From an uncultured Desulfobacterales bacterium (GTDB lineage: Bacteria; Desulfobacterota; Desulfobacteria; Desulfobacterales; JAFDCJ01), in assembly GCA_945787595.1 (NCBI GenBank), contig CALZJV010000004.1, forward strand, positions 1 to 38,180: 38,180 nucleotides of DNA. The letters run 5' to 3'. Position numbers and translations under genes: made by a program. Under the pieces are notes generated by a model that was not told the DNA's origin, ran no database searches, and saw only the letters and a program-made list of their open reading frames with translations. Positions 15,654 to 24,853 of the stretch are shown one piece after another. Within the stretch, counting starts at the first letter, position 1. The number at the start of each line of letters is the position of its first letter.

Positions 15654-15755
15654 GAAGATTGAAAATTGAATATCTGTGGATGTCGCTTCGCTCCGGCAAT
15701 TTAATCTCTATTAGGGTATAGTTCCGCACAGCTTGCTGCGATAAAATTTCTTTTG
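15651..15755. repeat. Dispersed repeat, copy 2 (truncated)
   Basis: Carries GAAGATTGAAAATTGAATAT, then GTGGATGTCGCTTCGCTCCG and GCACAGCTTGCTGCG, matching the left two thirds of copies at 5236 and 37519. The right arm is missing. It separates tusA from the cytochrome b-like gene, breaking an otherwise compact cluster. Confidence 0.75.
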
Positions 15756-15884
15756 CAGCCGAAATAAATAAGAGTCAATAAACCCTGCACGGTGCGCATT
15801 GAAACAATCCCTGCCTGCTGAAATTTTTTTTTGTACACTTGGCGGGTTTGGGCGATGTTCCATTAAATGTTACAGGAGGCAGCT

Positions 15885-16595
15885 TTGCAAACACTAATCT
15901 ATTTTATCTTAGTGCCGATGGTATACATTGCTTTTGCTGTTTTTTTCATCGGCACTGTCATCCGGTTGATAAAGATATTCCGGCAACCGAGACATCCCGC
16001 CACATTGCAGATTTTTCCCGAGAAAAAACCAACGTGGTTGTGGGCCCTTCACGATACGTTTTTGTTCCCCAGCGTAAGACGGCACAAACCGGTCCTATGG
16101 GTTTTCCTAATGCTTTTCCATGTTGCGCTCTTGCTTCTTATCCTCGGGCATCTGGAGCTATTGGGGGAGTTTAAAATATTCCAGATTATTCCCCATGAAG
16201 TGTTTCTGGGCCAAGGGTATATCGGCCTCATTCTCAGCTTGGCACTGCTCTATTTTTTGTTTCGGCGATTTGCATCACCGGTTCGGGAACTGTCGGTGCC
16301 TGAAGACTACTACCTGCTAATTTTGTTGTTTCTGATCGTGCTCTTCGGTAGTGAGATGGATTGGGCCCGAAGGTGGTATGGCTACGAAGAGATGACGGTT
16401 GATGACTATCAGACTTATTTGCTGAGCCTGCTGTATTTAAAACCTGAATTGCCGGAGGCGGTGACAGACTACGGGCATTCCTTCATGCTGGTGCTGCATG
16501 TCTTTTTCGCCAATTTATTTTTGCTGTTTTTCCCATTCAGCCAGAGTATGCATTCATTTTTGTCATTGCCTATGAATAAATTGAGAAGAGGATAA
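15885..16595 (+). CDS. NarI/DsrM-like cytochrome b-type membrane subunit
   Basis: The 236-residue product is an integral membrane protein with about five or six helices (TLIYFILVPMVYIAFAVFF; FLMLFHVALLLLILGHLELL; GYIGLILSLALLYFLF; YYLLILLFLIVLFG; FMLVLHVFFANLFLLFFPF). His residues in LFHVALLLLILGH and YGHSFMLVLH are suited to bind heme b, as in the gamma subunit of nitrate reductase and in DsrM. The start is the TTG at 15885, five bases after GGAGG; the ATG at 15867 would put that Shine-Dalgarno inside the gene. The next gene, an HdrD/DsrK-like protein, begins four bases after its stop. Together they look like a membrane complex passing electrons between quinone and a cytoplasmic thiol/disulfide site. 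Confidence 0.87.
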   Translation: MQTLIYFILVPMVYIAFAVFFIGTVIRLIKIFRQPRHPATLQIFPEKKPTWLWALHDTFLFPSVRRHKPVLWVFLMLFHVALLLLILGHLELLGEFKIFQIIPHEVFLGQGYIGLILSLALLYFLFRRFASPVRELSVPEDYYLLILLFLIVLFGSEMDWARRWYGYEEMTVDDYQTYLLSLLYLKPELPEAVTDYGHSFMLVLHVFFANLFLLFFPFSQSMHSFLSLPMNKLRRG

Positions 16596-16599
16596 AGAC

Positions 16600-17853
16600 A
16601 TGGATCAAAAAACTAGAGACGATTTGCTCCAACTGTTTCAAAGCAAATTGAATGAAGCAATGACCTTTTACCTGGAAACCTGTACCCGCTGCGGAGTATG
16701 CACCGAAGCATGCCATGTTTACGCATCCATGGGGCAAGTTAAGTACATCGCTGCCTACCGGGCTGAGATCGTCCGTCGCCTCTACAAAAAATACTTCAAA
16801 ACGCGGGGAAAAGTCTGGCCGTCAGTGGGTGAAGCCAAGGAGTTGACCGAAATGGCCGTTGAAGAGCTTTTCGAAGCCGCCTATTCCTGTACCGGATGCC
16901 GGCGTTGCATGGTATACTGCCCCTTCGGCATTGACACCCAGATGATCATGTCGATTGCAAAGCTGCTGTTAATCGGTGCCAATGCTGAGCCGGAAATTTT
17001 GACGCTATTGGCAGACACTTCAATTACAAAAGGCAAATCGTTTGAACTTTTCAAGGAAGGCTTTCTTAACGGTATCAAGAGACTTGAAGCGGATGTCGTT
17101 AAAAAATGGAAAATGGAAGCCGGCGAGGCCGCCATTCCGGTGGATGTACAAGGTGCCGATCTTCTTTATGTCGCTCTGGCCGGTGCCCATTCCATTATAC
17201 CGGCGGCGGCCGTTTTCAACGCTGCCGGGGAAAACTGGACCCTGAGCTTTTTTGAGGCGGTAAATTTCGGTGCCTTTGTGGGCGATCCTACCAAAACCAA
17301 GCTGATTTTAGACCGAATCGTCAACGAAGCCAAACGATTAAAAGTCAAAGAGGTGTGCATCTGCGAATGTGGCACGGCCTACCGAGTTATGAAACAGCTT
17401 GCCGGTAAGCAGCCTTTCGATGTGACCTCCATTACCGAAGTGCATGCTCGATATCTGCACGAAGGTCGCATCAAGCTGGACAAAACCAAGCTCAACGGCG
17501 CGATCACCTACCACGACCCATGCCAGATTGCCAGAAACGGCGGAGTAATGGATGAGCCACGCTCTATCATTCAATATCTGACAGACGACTTTCGAGAATT
17601 GACACCGGATCCCAAATACAATTGGTGCTGCGGCGGCGGCGGTGGGCTGGTTGCCCTGGGAGATGATACATTGGATTTCAGGATGAAGTCATCCCGAGTC
17701 AAGGCGGATCAGGTTACCGCCACCGGTGCGGCCATACTCACAACCGCCTGTGAGAACTGCCACACTCAGTTGAGCAATTTAAATGATCACTACAAAATGG
17801 GTGTCAAGGTTAAATTTTTAAGTTCCATGGTCGCGGATGCGTTACTGAGATAA
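16600..17853 (+). CDS. HdrD/DsrK-like iron-sulfur oxidoreductase subunit
   Basis: The 417-residue product has two 4Fe-4S motifs: Cys28, 31, 34, 38 in CTRCGVCTEAC and Cys97, 100, 103, 107 in CTGCRRCMVYC. Two CCG-type domains follow. The first is reduced around VCICECGTAYRVM. The second is complete, with YHDPCQIARNGG, NWCCGGGGGL and TACENCHTQL. The second CCG domain binds the noncubane cluster that handles disulfides in HdrB/HdrD and DsrK. No membrane helix is present, so it should sit on the cytoplasmic side, anchored by the cytochrome b-like subunit encoded just upstream. Given the DsrE2-like and TusA genes, a carrier-bound persulfide or trisulfide is a possible substrate. The true substrate is unknown, and the protein is distinct from DsrK proper by context. 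Confidence 0.92.
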   Translation: MDQKTRDDLLQLFQSKLNEAMTFYLETCTRCGVCTEACHVYASMGQVKYIAAYRAEIVRRLYKKYFKTRGKVWPSVGEAKELTEMAVEELFEAAYSCTGCRRCMVYCPFGIDTQMIMSIAKLLLIGANAEPEILTLLADTSITKGKSFELFKEGFLNGIKRLEADVVKKWKMEAGEAAIPVDVQGADLLYVALAGAHSIIPAAAVFNAAGENWTLSFFEAVNFGAFVGDPTKTKLILDRIVNEAKRLKVKEVCICECGTAYRVMKQLAGKQPFDVTSITEVHARYLHEGRIKLDKTKLNGAITYHDPCQIARNGGVMDEPRSIIQYLTDDFRELTPDPKYNWCCGGGGGLVALGDDTLDFRMKSSRVKADQVTATGAAILTTACENCHTQLSNLNDHYKMGVKVKFLSSMVADALLR

Positions 17854-17910
17854 AAAGGGGATATTGGGAGGCTGAGAACCGATTTTATTTTTACATTAAA
17901 CAATACTATA

Positions 17911-17948
17911 CGACCCGCCGCCCTTGCCAAACAAGGGCAGGCGGTTCG
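17911..17948. repeat. Strong hairpin between convergent genes
   Basis: CCCGCCGCCCTTG and CAAGGGCAGGCGG pair over about 13 bases around a small loop. There is no T-tract directly after it. It lies between the HdrD-like gene and the convergent TPR gene and may act as a two-way terminator or be a REP-like element. Confidence 0.5.
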
Positions 17949-17993
17949 TAACTTGAAGTACTCCACCTTTCCCTACACAGAGTTGTATAATTT

Positions 17994-18899
17994 TTACCGA
18001 AGCCCCATCAATTCCGATTCTTGACACACCTCGTTTTTATTCGCCCATTTTATGCCATCACAATCTCCGTGATTACAGGCCTTTTGAAAGTCGTCACAGG
18101 CCAGATCGCTTTGATCTAATTGATAGTAAACCAGTCCCCGATTAAAATGAGCTTTTGCGTAGTTCGGCTCCAGTTGCAGACTTTGATTGAAATCCGTCAG
18201 CGCCCGCTGATAGTCGGTCAACTCATAATAGGAATTTCCACGATTGTTGAAGGCTGCGCCATAGCCGGGATCCTCTTTGATTGCCTGGTTATAATCTTTG
18301 ATCGCAGTCTGATACTGTTTTAAATCATAATAGGCAAGTCCCCGATTATTATAAGCTTTAGCGGTATTTTGTTTTTGCCTGATGGCATGGCCCCAATACT
18401 CGATGGCTTTATTGGGATTTTTATATTTGCCATTCTGCCACAGTGCCATTGCTTTTTGACTCCAGTCCACGTTTTGGTTTATCGTCTGGTTTGCCGGGTT
18501 CATCTTGTTCACCTTCGTCGCTGTTTTTCTTTTAGTAAGCTTTTTTGACAAATTAATTTTCTGAGTATCGGCTGATGATTTCTGCTTCACCAATTTAAAG
18601 TCTGGATTGTCAGATAATTTTGCAGCATAATTCATAAGTTCCACCGTTCCGCTAGCCACGATGACAGGTGCCAATACGATCGAGGCAACCGTGAAGACGC
18701 TCCACAGTACCATGACCTTGGTCAAAGCAAGCTCTTTGTGTTTGATCCAGCCCCAAATAAAGGCATAAATACCGAAGATGAAGCCCAATATCCCCTTTAG
18801 CGCACCTTCGTTTTTAAATAATTTGACCAGAACAATGAAAAAGAAAACGATGGACATAATCTGCATAGCCAAAAATGCTATACCCAGTGCGTAAGTCAT
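17994..18899 (-). CDS. Membrane-anchored TPR protein
   Basis: The 301-residue protein has three predicted N-terminal membrane segments (ALGIAFLAMQIMSIVFFFIV, GILGFIFGIYAFIWGWI, VMVLWSVFTVASIVLAPVIV), a Lys/Thr-rich linker (about 105-140), and then at least three tetratricopeptide repeats from about 150. The clearest are AKAYNNRGLAYYDLKQYQTA, YGAAFNNRGNSYYELTDYQR and YAKAHFNRGLVYYQLDQSDL. The end (ACDDFQKACNHGDCDGIKW, then NEVC) is a Cys-bearing cap often seen after bacterial TPR arrays. It is probably a protein-interaction scaffold; no partner is evident from the neighbours. GGGG lies before the ATG. Transcribed alone. Confidence 0.85.
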   Translation of the reverse strand: MTYALGIAFLAMQIMSIVFFFIVLVKLFKNEGALKGILGFIFGIYAFIWGWIKHKELALTKVMVLWSVFTVASIVLAPVIVASGTVELMNYAAKLSDNPDFKLVKQKSSADTQKINLSKKLTKRKTATKVNKMNPANQTINQNVDWSQKAMALWQNGKYKNPNKAIEYWGHAIRQKQNTAKAYNNRGLAYYDLKQYQTAIKDYNQAIKEDPGYGAAFNNRGNSYYELTDYQRALTDFNQSLQLEPNYAKAHFNRGLVYYQLDQSDLACDDFQKACNHGDCDGIKWANKNEVCQESELMGLR

Positions 18900-19197
18900 A
18901 ATTTTTCCCCTTAAATCATTAGGTTATATCTATATTGTTTCGAAGGAATATCACGAAGTCCTTTTTTCAAGATGTAATTTTGAGGACACGGTCACCAATT
19001 AAAAATATTGCAAGCAGGGCGAAGCTTTTATTCCATTATCGGCACTTGTGGGAAAAGCTTTATTTATTTTTTGGGGTTGTTAGGAGGGATGTGATGTTTC
19101 TGATGGTGAGGAGAGTCGGGGTCATTGAGACGGCCCCGATGAAATACGTTAGACAGGCAGCTCGTTAATTTTATTACGGTTAATCATGACCAGCATT
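18900..19197. other. Spacer between TPR and lhr genes
   Basis: About 300 bases with no credible gene. TCGGGG at 19116-19121 and CCCCGA at 19134-19139 form a hairpin downstream of lhr on the minus strand, without a T-tract. The promoter of the TPR gene should lie near 18900-18960. Confidence 0.35.
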
Positions 19198-22100
19198 TCA
19201 TATCGCCGACGGCCACAGCACCAGTTTGGCGCCATCCTTTTCAAAACCTGTTTTCAGCAAATTACCAGCATATGGACTTGAGGCTGCCGGATAGTTATTG
19301 ATTTGTTGTATTTCGATCCGGTTTCCCGGTTTAAGCGGATAGGGCATTTTCAGGTAGCCTCGAAAAATTTGTGCCAGCTTCTCCCATGTATGCCGGGGAA
19401 GATCCTCTAAAACCAAGAGCCGTTTAAAATAGCGTTCGCAAACCAGGATGACCCTGCTGTCCGCGAACACCAGATGATTGGAGGCTGATCGGGTAACTTT
19501 TTGCGGGATGCCGCCGGCATTGACCACACCCCAATCTATCCCGCCGCCAAAGGGCAGGGCGGGATCCAAACTGCTGAGCAAAATCGGTCCGGTTTTTGAA
19601 CAAGCCGGCAGGCGGGTAATTTTTTCGAGTAATTCCAGTGCTTCCGGAAGTGCAAATTGCAAGCCGGAAAGCCCGGCAACAAAGTAGCCGCGGCGGATTT
19701 CTCCCTGCCATTCCAGGCGTTTTAGCATTTGAAAAATTGGATACCAGGGCAGCAAACCGTGTTCTCTGCGATACCATTCCTTAACGAGAATACCATAACG
19801 GTGAAGCAACAAACGTGCCTGCAGCTCAGCGCGATTCTGATAATCAACCGGTTTTCCTGCAACGGCCAGAGAGGTGGTCAAAAACCAGCGTCCATCTATT
19901 ATCCGGCCGCGATTTTGAATTATTTTCCGGATGTCGGACTTTTTGGTTTGGCGGCGACGTTTTCCCGCTAGCGGGCGCCGGATATTGTCGGACGGTAAAA
20001 ATAGTTCGGGATCTGTCTCATTTGCTGTCATCGGTGATTGGAATATCGTCGCAAAGGATTGATAGTTTTCGCAACCGACCAGTCCCTTGTCGGCCAGTCG
20101 TTGAAGGGCCAGGTTCAGCGCCGTTGAGCTCAAGCCTGTAGCCCATTGCAAATCCCGTCCATAGCTTGCCCCGTTTTTTTCCAAAAAATCGAAAACGGCT
20201 TGTGCCGCCGCGTCTAAATCTACGGCTGAGGCCATCAGCGCCTCTTGATCGGCGAGCCAATTACCCTCGCCTCTCATGTGAAATTCTACGTATCGATTTG
20301 CCGAGTCATTTGCCTGGCCAGGTCTGACAATGATTTCACCACTGGATATCAATTCCTCAAACTGTTTCAGGGCGACCGCAAATGCTGATGAAGACTCATC
20401 ATGATATCGACTGCGTAATATTTCCCGCTCAAAAAAATACAGAGGAAAGCGAAATCCGCAATAACGCCGGATAAGATCTTTGAGAGATTGTCCGGTCCTT
20501 GAAAAATGGTGCCACTGTAAAAGAAACCGATTAAATGCCGGGCGGTCTGCCGGGTGTTGTACAGCACGACGACGGGCCACCGCCATGCGATATAGTTGTG
20601 TGAAATTATGGCGGTCGCACCACTGCACTTCTTTCGTATCGGCAATCAGCTGGCCGCGAACCACTTTTTTTTGGTGCAGTAGATCCTCCAGTGCAGCACT
20701 TACAGCTGCTTGGGATATCCTTAAATCAGCTGCCAGCGCTTCAATGGTAACCGGACCTCGAACTTTCAGATATCGCTGTAAACTGTGGGTAATGCTTAAG
20801 CGATTATCATGATTGATAATAGCGGGATGCGCTTCTCTTATGCGCCACAGCCGGCAGATTTTGTCCCCCCGATCGTGGGTAGATGAAACGATTCGATTGG
20901 CTGCTTTTAATTCGCTAAGCCACGCGGCAGGATCCCTTTTGCAGCGGCGGATTAAATTCTCATCATCGATGGGCCCCAGCTTTTCGATTATACTGAAAAT
21001 GTCTTCCCTGGATGCCGCTTGAAACATCGGGTCCAGATGCTGCCATCGTCTTTGTGCATGCATCACTAACTTGGAAGTGACAAGATCCGGTATGGTTTGT
21101 TGATCTAAAATTGAGTGTATTAATTCGCTGCTGATGCTGAGGCTTTCGCCCGGTTGCCTGTTCTGATCCATTTCATAAAGGTGGACGGAAACAAATTTGA
21201 ACAGGATGCCGGCGGCCATGGGCGAAGGAACTGAGGTATCCACCCGCTGCAGACGGATGTGCCCCTTGCCCAGATCAGCAATGATGGCTTTCAACCTTGC
21301 AAGATCGAATACGTCCTGTAAACATTCCCGGTATGTTTCAATAACCACTGGAAATTCGGCGTGCGTGCTGACAGTCTGCAGGAGGTCTGAGGCCCTTAAT
21401 CTTTGGAGCCACAGAGGTATCCGCTTACCGGGATTTGACCGTGGCAGCATGAGGGAGCGGGCTGCATTATAACGGAAATGAACCTGAAAGACCGGTGACT
21501 GGGGTAGTGCCGCCATCAAGAATTGTTCGACCTTTTGGGCCGAGAGGGCAAAAAGCCAATCGTATGGAGGTGGTTTGATCGCATCCGGCAACCGGATTAA
21601 AATGCCGTCATCGTCATACGAATATTGAATTTGGGTCTGATAATGCTGTTCAAGGGCCGATGACAAGGCAATTGCCCAGGCACCGTTTACCCGGGCGCCA
21701 AAGGCTGCATGTAAGATGAGTAACGGCTCACCGCCGCTGTCAATCGTGTGTTCCGCAACCACCTGCTTATCGGTTGCAATTATTTGCCCCTTTTTTTGCT
21801 GACGCACAAAGTAATCGACCAGATTGACGGCGGTGTTTTCATCAACTGAGAATTCCTTCACAAGCCACTTTTGAGCCTGACCGCTCCGGATCTTTCCAAT
21901 TAATTTTTTCCGGAAGCGTCCTATTTTTTCACTTGTGGAATATTCACGGTGCAGGATATCACCTTTCCAGAAAGGTGCGCGGGGATTGATGGCCGCAAAG
22001 GGACTTACGATAATGCGATCGGCTGTGATTTGCTTTATCAACCACTCACTGTTTCCGAGAAAAAACACCTCAGACACGCGTGATTCAAACACAAATTCTT

Positions 22101-23727
22101 CTTCGACCTCTCCCAGTTTTACATTGGTGTTTTCCAGAAAAACCCCGAAATATCCCCGATCCGGAATGGTGCCGCCATTCATCACTGCCACCAGGCGACT
22201 GCCGCGTCGGGCTATCAGCCGGTTGTTGATGCGATCCCAGTTCAGTCGCGGAATTAAAGCTTGCAAAGGAGAATCTGAAAGTCTGCCGGACAGCATTTCC
22301 ACGACCTTTTTAAATACCGATTCAGATAGGTCCCGGTAGCAGTAGCTCTGACGCACGAGATGATACAATTCCTTGTAATCCCAGGTCTTAACCGCTACTT
22401 CCGCAGTCATCTGCTGTGCCAGAACATCCAGCGCGTTTTGCGGAATACGGGTTTCTTCAATGTCACCTCGGTGCATGCAGTCCGTTATGGCGACCGCATC
22501 ATCGAGATCCGCAGGATACAGCACGATAATCCGACCCTTGCTGGTGGCAGACAGCAAGTGTCCGCTTCTTCCTACCCGCTGCAAGGCGCCGGTTACGTTT
22601 CTAGGGGCTTGAAGATGAACTACCAGATCAATGCTGCCGATATCAATTCCCAGCTCTAAAGAAGCCGTAGCAACCACGGCCGGTATGCTGCCTGATTTCA
22701 GGCGGGCTTCAATGGCATAGCGCGCATGCCGAGAGATGCTTCCATGATGGGCCAATGCCAGCTGTGCTTCCGGGTCACCGGTTATTTGGTGGTGCAACCG
22801 GTTTAATTCCCGGGCAATTTTTTCGGTTTGGGCGCGCATCCCGGCAAAAATCAGAGTGGTGTTGTGGGCTTGAATCAGCTTATAAAGGATCCGGTAAACC
22901 GGCTGCCAAACACTGGAATCGGGAAGCTCCCGGAAAGATGTCACCGGTGTGATCACTTCAAGATCCATGTGTTTGCGCTGGCCGCAGTCAACTATTTCAA
23001 CCGGCCGCGCGGTCGATTTGTTTCTGTGGCCGTAATATTGCCGGCCGCCGAGGTAGGCAGCAATGCGGTCAAGGGGCTTTTGGGTGGCGGAAAGCCCGAT
23101 GCGGATGGGTTCGTTTTGGCACAGCGGTCCCATTCGTTCCAGCGAAAGGCTCAAATGAACACCGCGTTTGTTGTTACAAAGGGCGTGGATTTCATCGACA
23201 ATGACATATTGCAGCGCCCGGAACAGGTCCCGGCCGCGTTCCGAGGTCAGTAGCAGGTAAAATGATTCCGGGGTGGTGATCAAAATGTGGGGGGGCTTGT
23301 GCAACATGGACCTGCGTACATGCGAAGGCGTATCACCGGTACGCACGGCTGCTCTGATCGGCGCAGCCTGAATGTCGCGTTGCCGGGCGAGTCGCCCGAT
23401 CTCTTTCAGCGGTGCTGTCAGGTTTTGATGGATATCATTGTTGAGGGCTTTTAGCGGAGAAATATACAGGGTATGGACACCGGACGGGTTTTGGCCAAAT
23501 TCGCCGGCAACCATCTCTAAGGATTTACGAAATAATTGATCTATGCTCCATAAAAAAGCAGCCAGGGTTTTACCCGATCCTGTTGGTGCCAATATGAGCG
23601 TATGATTTCCCGCGGCGATAGACGGCCAGCCGCTTTTCTGGGGAGGACTGGGGGCTGCAAAACGGTTTTTGAACCAATGTTGAATGATCGGGTGAAATCC
23701 GAGGCTGTTAAAATCGGAATTGGACAT
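19198..23727 (-). CDS. lhr: Lhr large ATP-dependent helicase
   Basis: At 1509 residues this is full-length Lhr (E. coli Lhr is about 1538). Walker A is APTGSGKT at 47-54, motif Ia LYISPLKALNND, Walker B the variant DEIH at 178-181, SAT box GLSATQKPLD, and motifs V/VI ATASLELGIDIGSIDLVV and ALQRVGRSGHLL. The Lhr-specific winged-helix and beta-barrel core follows to about 870. The C-terminal half (from about 900) is the Lhr-CTD, which carries tandem winged-helix folds and, in characterised homologues, a uracil-glycosylase-like activity. Lhr is a 3'-5' helicase acting on RNA:DNA hybrids in repair. It appears monocistronic; no strong Shine-Dalgarno is seen before the ATG. A repeat element lies just upstream. 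Confidence 0.95.
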   Translation of the reverse strand: MSNSDFNSLGFHPIIQHWFKNRFAAPSPPQKSGWPSIAAGNHTLILAPTGSGKTLAAFLWSIDQLFRKSLEMVAGEFGQNPSGVHTLYISPLKALNNDIHQNLTAPLKEIGRLARQRDIQAAPIRAAVRTGDTPSHVRRSMLHKPPHILITTPESFYLLLTSERGRDLFRALQYVIVDEIHALCNNKRGVHLSLSLERMGPLCQNEPIRIGLSATQKPLDRIAAYLGGRQYYGHRNKSTARPVEIVDCGQRKHMDLEVITPVTSFRELPDSSVWQPVYRILYKLIQAHNTTLIFAGMRAQTEKIARELNRLHHQITGDPEAQLALAHHGSISRHARYAIEARLKSGSIPAVVATASLELGIDIGSIDLVVHLQAPRNVTGALQRVGRSGHLLSATSKGRIIVLYPADLDDAVAITDCMHRGDIEETRIPQNALDVLAQQMTAEVAVKTWDYKELYHLVRQSYCYRDLSESVFKKVVEMLSGRLSDSPLQALIPRLNWDRINNRLIARRGSRLVAVMNGGTIPDRGYFGVFLENTNVKLGEVEEEFVFESRVSEVFFLGNSEWLIKQITADRIIVSPFAAINPRAPFWKGDILHREYSTSEKIGRFRKKLIGKIRSGQAQKWLVKEFSVDENTAVNLVDYFVRQQKKGQIIATDKQVVAEHTIDSGGEPLLILHAAFGARVNGAWAIALSSALEQHYQTQIQYSYDDDGILIRLPDAIKPPPYDWLFALSAQKVEQFLMAALPQSPVFQVHFRYNAARSLMLPRSNPGKRIPLWLQRLRASDLLQTVSTHAEFPVVIETYRECLQDVFDLARLKAIIADLGKGHIRLQRVDTSVPSPMAAGILFKFVSVHLYEMDQNRQPGESLSISSELIHSILDQQTIPDLVTSKLVMHAQRRWQHLDPMFQAASREDIFSIIEKLGPIDDENLIRRCKRDPAAWLSELKAANRIVSSTHDRGDKICRLWRIREAHPAIINHDNRLSITHSLQRYLKVRGPVTIEALAADLRISQAAVSAALEDLLHQKKVVRGQLIADTKEVQWCDRHNFTQLYRMAVARRRAVQHPADRPAFNRFLLQWHHFSRTGQSLKDLIRRYCGFRFPLYFFEREILRSRYHDESSSAFAVALKQFEELISSGEIIVRPGQANDSANRYVEFHMRGEGNWLADQEALMASAVDLDAAAQAVFDFLEKNGASYGRDLQWATGLSSTALNLALQRLADKGLVGCENYQSFATIFQSPMTANETDPELFLPSDNIRRPLAGKRRRQTKKSDIRKIIQNRGRIIDGRWFLTTSLAVAGKPVDYQNRAELQARLLLHRYGILVKEWYRREHGLLPWYPIFQMLKRLEWQGEIRRGYFVAGLSGLQFALPEALELLEKITRLPACSKTGPILLSSLDPALPFGGGIDWGVVNAGGIPQKVTRSASNHLVFADSRVILVCERYFKRLLVLEDLPRHTWEKLAQIFRGYLKMPYPLKPGNRIEIQQINNYPAASSPYAGNLLKTGFEKDGAKLVLWPSAI

Positions 23728-23770
23728 CAGGAGAATTAACCCTAGATGAGCGCAAAAAGCTCAATTAGGC

Positions 23771-23894
23771 GTTAATGGTTAATGGTTATTTGTTATTCGT
23801 TATTGGAGTATGATGATCCTTTCATTATATTATAGATGAAATATAAAAAAGGATTTTATTCCTCTGACACTAATAACCAATAACTAATAACTCC
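23771..23894. repeat. Inverted repeat with GTTATTNGTTATT arms
   Basis: The left arm GGTTATTTGTTATTCGTTATTGGAG region (23784-23807) is mirrored by AATAACCAATAACTAATAAC followed by TCC (23872-23894). Inside, GATCCTTT and AAAAAGGATTTT pair as well. It is a non-coding, MITE-like hairpin element between lhr and the LysM gene. Confidence 0.6.
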
Positions 23895-23903
23895 AAATCG
23901 GGT

Positions 23904-24527
23904 TCAGTTCGGGGCCAACTTGAGTCTCTGGCCGGGCTGAAGGGTCGCCTTGGCACCCATTTTGTTGTAGCTTCGCAGCTGGTCCAGTGTCAGACCATAT
24001 TGGCGGCTGATCCCCCACAGGGTTTCCTTCGAACGAACCTGATGGAATTTGGGTTTTGTTTCCGTTTGATCTGTTTTAACCGATTTTGGCCCTTGAGATG
24101 ATTTATGGTGTAACGCACCCAATTCTTTTATAATTTGGTCGATTTGGGTCGTAACAGTCGAATTAAAGCCATCAAATCTCTCGCTGATTAGGCTCAATTT
24201 TTGTTCCAGTCTGCCAAGTCGGCCAGGGGATTGATCCATAGGACCAATGGAAGCCAGTTTTTTTTCCAGTTGCTGAATTTTAGCTTCGAGTGATTGCAGC
24301 TGTTTGCCGTCGACGGCATCATTGGGGCTGGATAAAAAGATCACAAGAAGGATAATGATGGCAATCAACCCGGCACCGCCGATGGTAAATGGGTTTAAAT
24401 ATTTTTTGCGGAAAATGCCTGAGTGATCGTCATAGTAATCCTCTCGGTCTAACCCCCGAACGTCTTCATCGTCATGTTTATCATTGATAACAAAATTATC
24501 GTGGTTTTCAAATTTTGAGTCGACCAT
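23904..24527 (-). CDS. LysM-domain membrane-anchored protein
   Basis: The 207-residue product has a highly acidic N-terminus (1-35), one membrane helix at about 48-66 (TIGGAGLIAIIILLVIFL) and a coiled-coil stretch at about 75-140 (LQSLEAKIQQLEKKLASI; LGRLEQKLSLISERF). A C-terminal LysM domain occupies about 161-205 (HQVRSKETLWGISRQYGLTL, then LRSYNKMG and LQPGQRLKL). The topology suggests the N-terminus in the cytoplasm and LysM in the periplasm, binding peptidoglycan. AAGGAAGG precedes the ATG. Enzymatic activity is not expected; a role tethering the inner membrane to the cell wall is inferred. Confidence 0.88.
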   Translation of the reverse strand: MVDSKFENHDNFVINDKHDDEDVRGLDREDYYDDHSGIFRKKYLNPFTIGGAGLIAIIILLVIFLSSPNDAVDGKQLQSLEAKIQQLEKKLASIGPMDQSPGRLGRLEQKLSLISERFDGFNSTVTTQIDQIIKELGALHHKSSQGPKSVKTDQTETKPKFHQVRSKETLWGISRQYGLTLDQLRSYNKMGAKATLQPGQRLKLAPN

Positions 24528-24853
24528 GGTGGTTAGCCTTCCTTATTTTATGGATGTGGATTTACGCCAAGTTTAACTAAATATGTCTGAAATTCTACAA
24601 TTTATTGGAATCACGTTTTTTTTCGGCCAGTATTCCTATTGAGAGCGAAGTGAGTTATTCTAGCTCTATCTGCATTAAATGCCTTTAAAGCTTTTGATAA
24701 TCCCATTTGGAAATAAAGGCAACAGTAAAAATTATCCTAAATTGAGCAATTCTTTACTGGATCTGCACCGATCTTTTACGCATACCGCCGGCGGCGGACT
24801 GCATCCAGATCTCGGCACATCTCTTCGAAAAAATCGCTCAACTTTGGTAATCC
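24528..24853. other. Intergenic region without a gene
   Basis: About 325 AT-rich bases between the LysM and MFS genes. A GC patch CCGCCGGCGGCGG near 24785 can form a short hairpin downstream of the MFS gene on the minus strand, but no T-tract follows. Nothing else is supported. Confidence 0.35.

Noticed and set aside
18935..19168. 77-codon frame between the TPR and lhr genes
   Set aside because: No ribosome site, basic low-quality translation, no family match.
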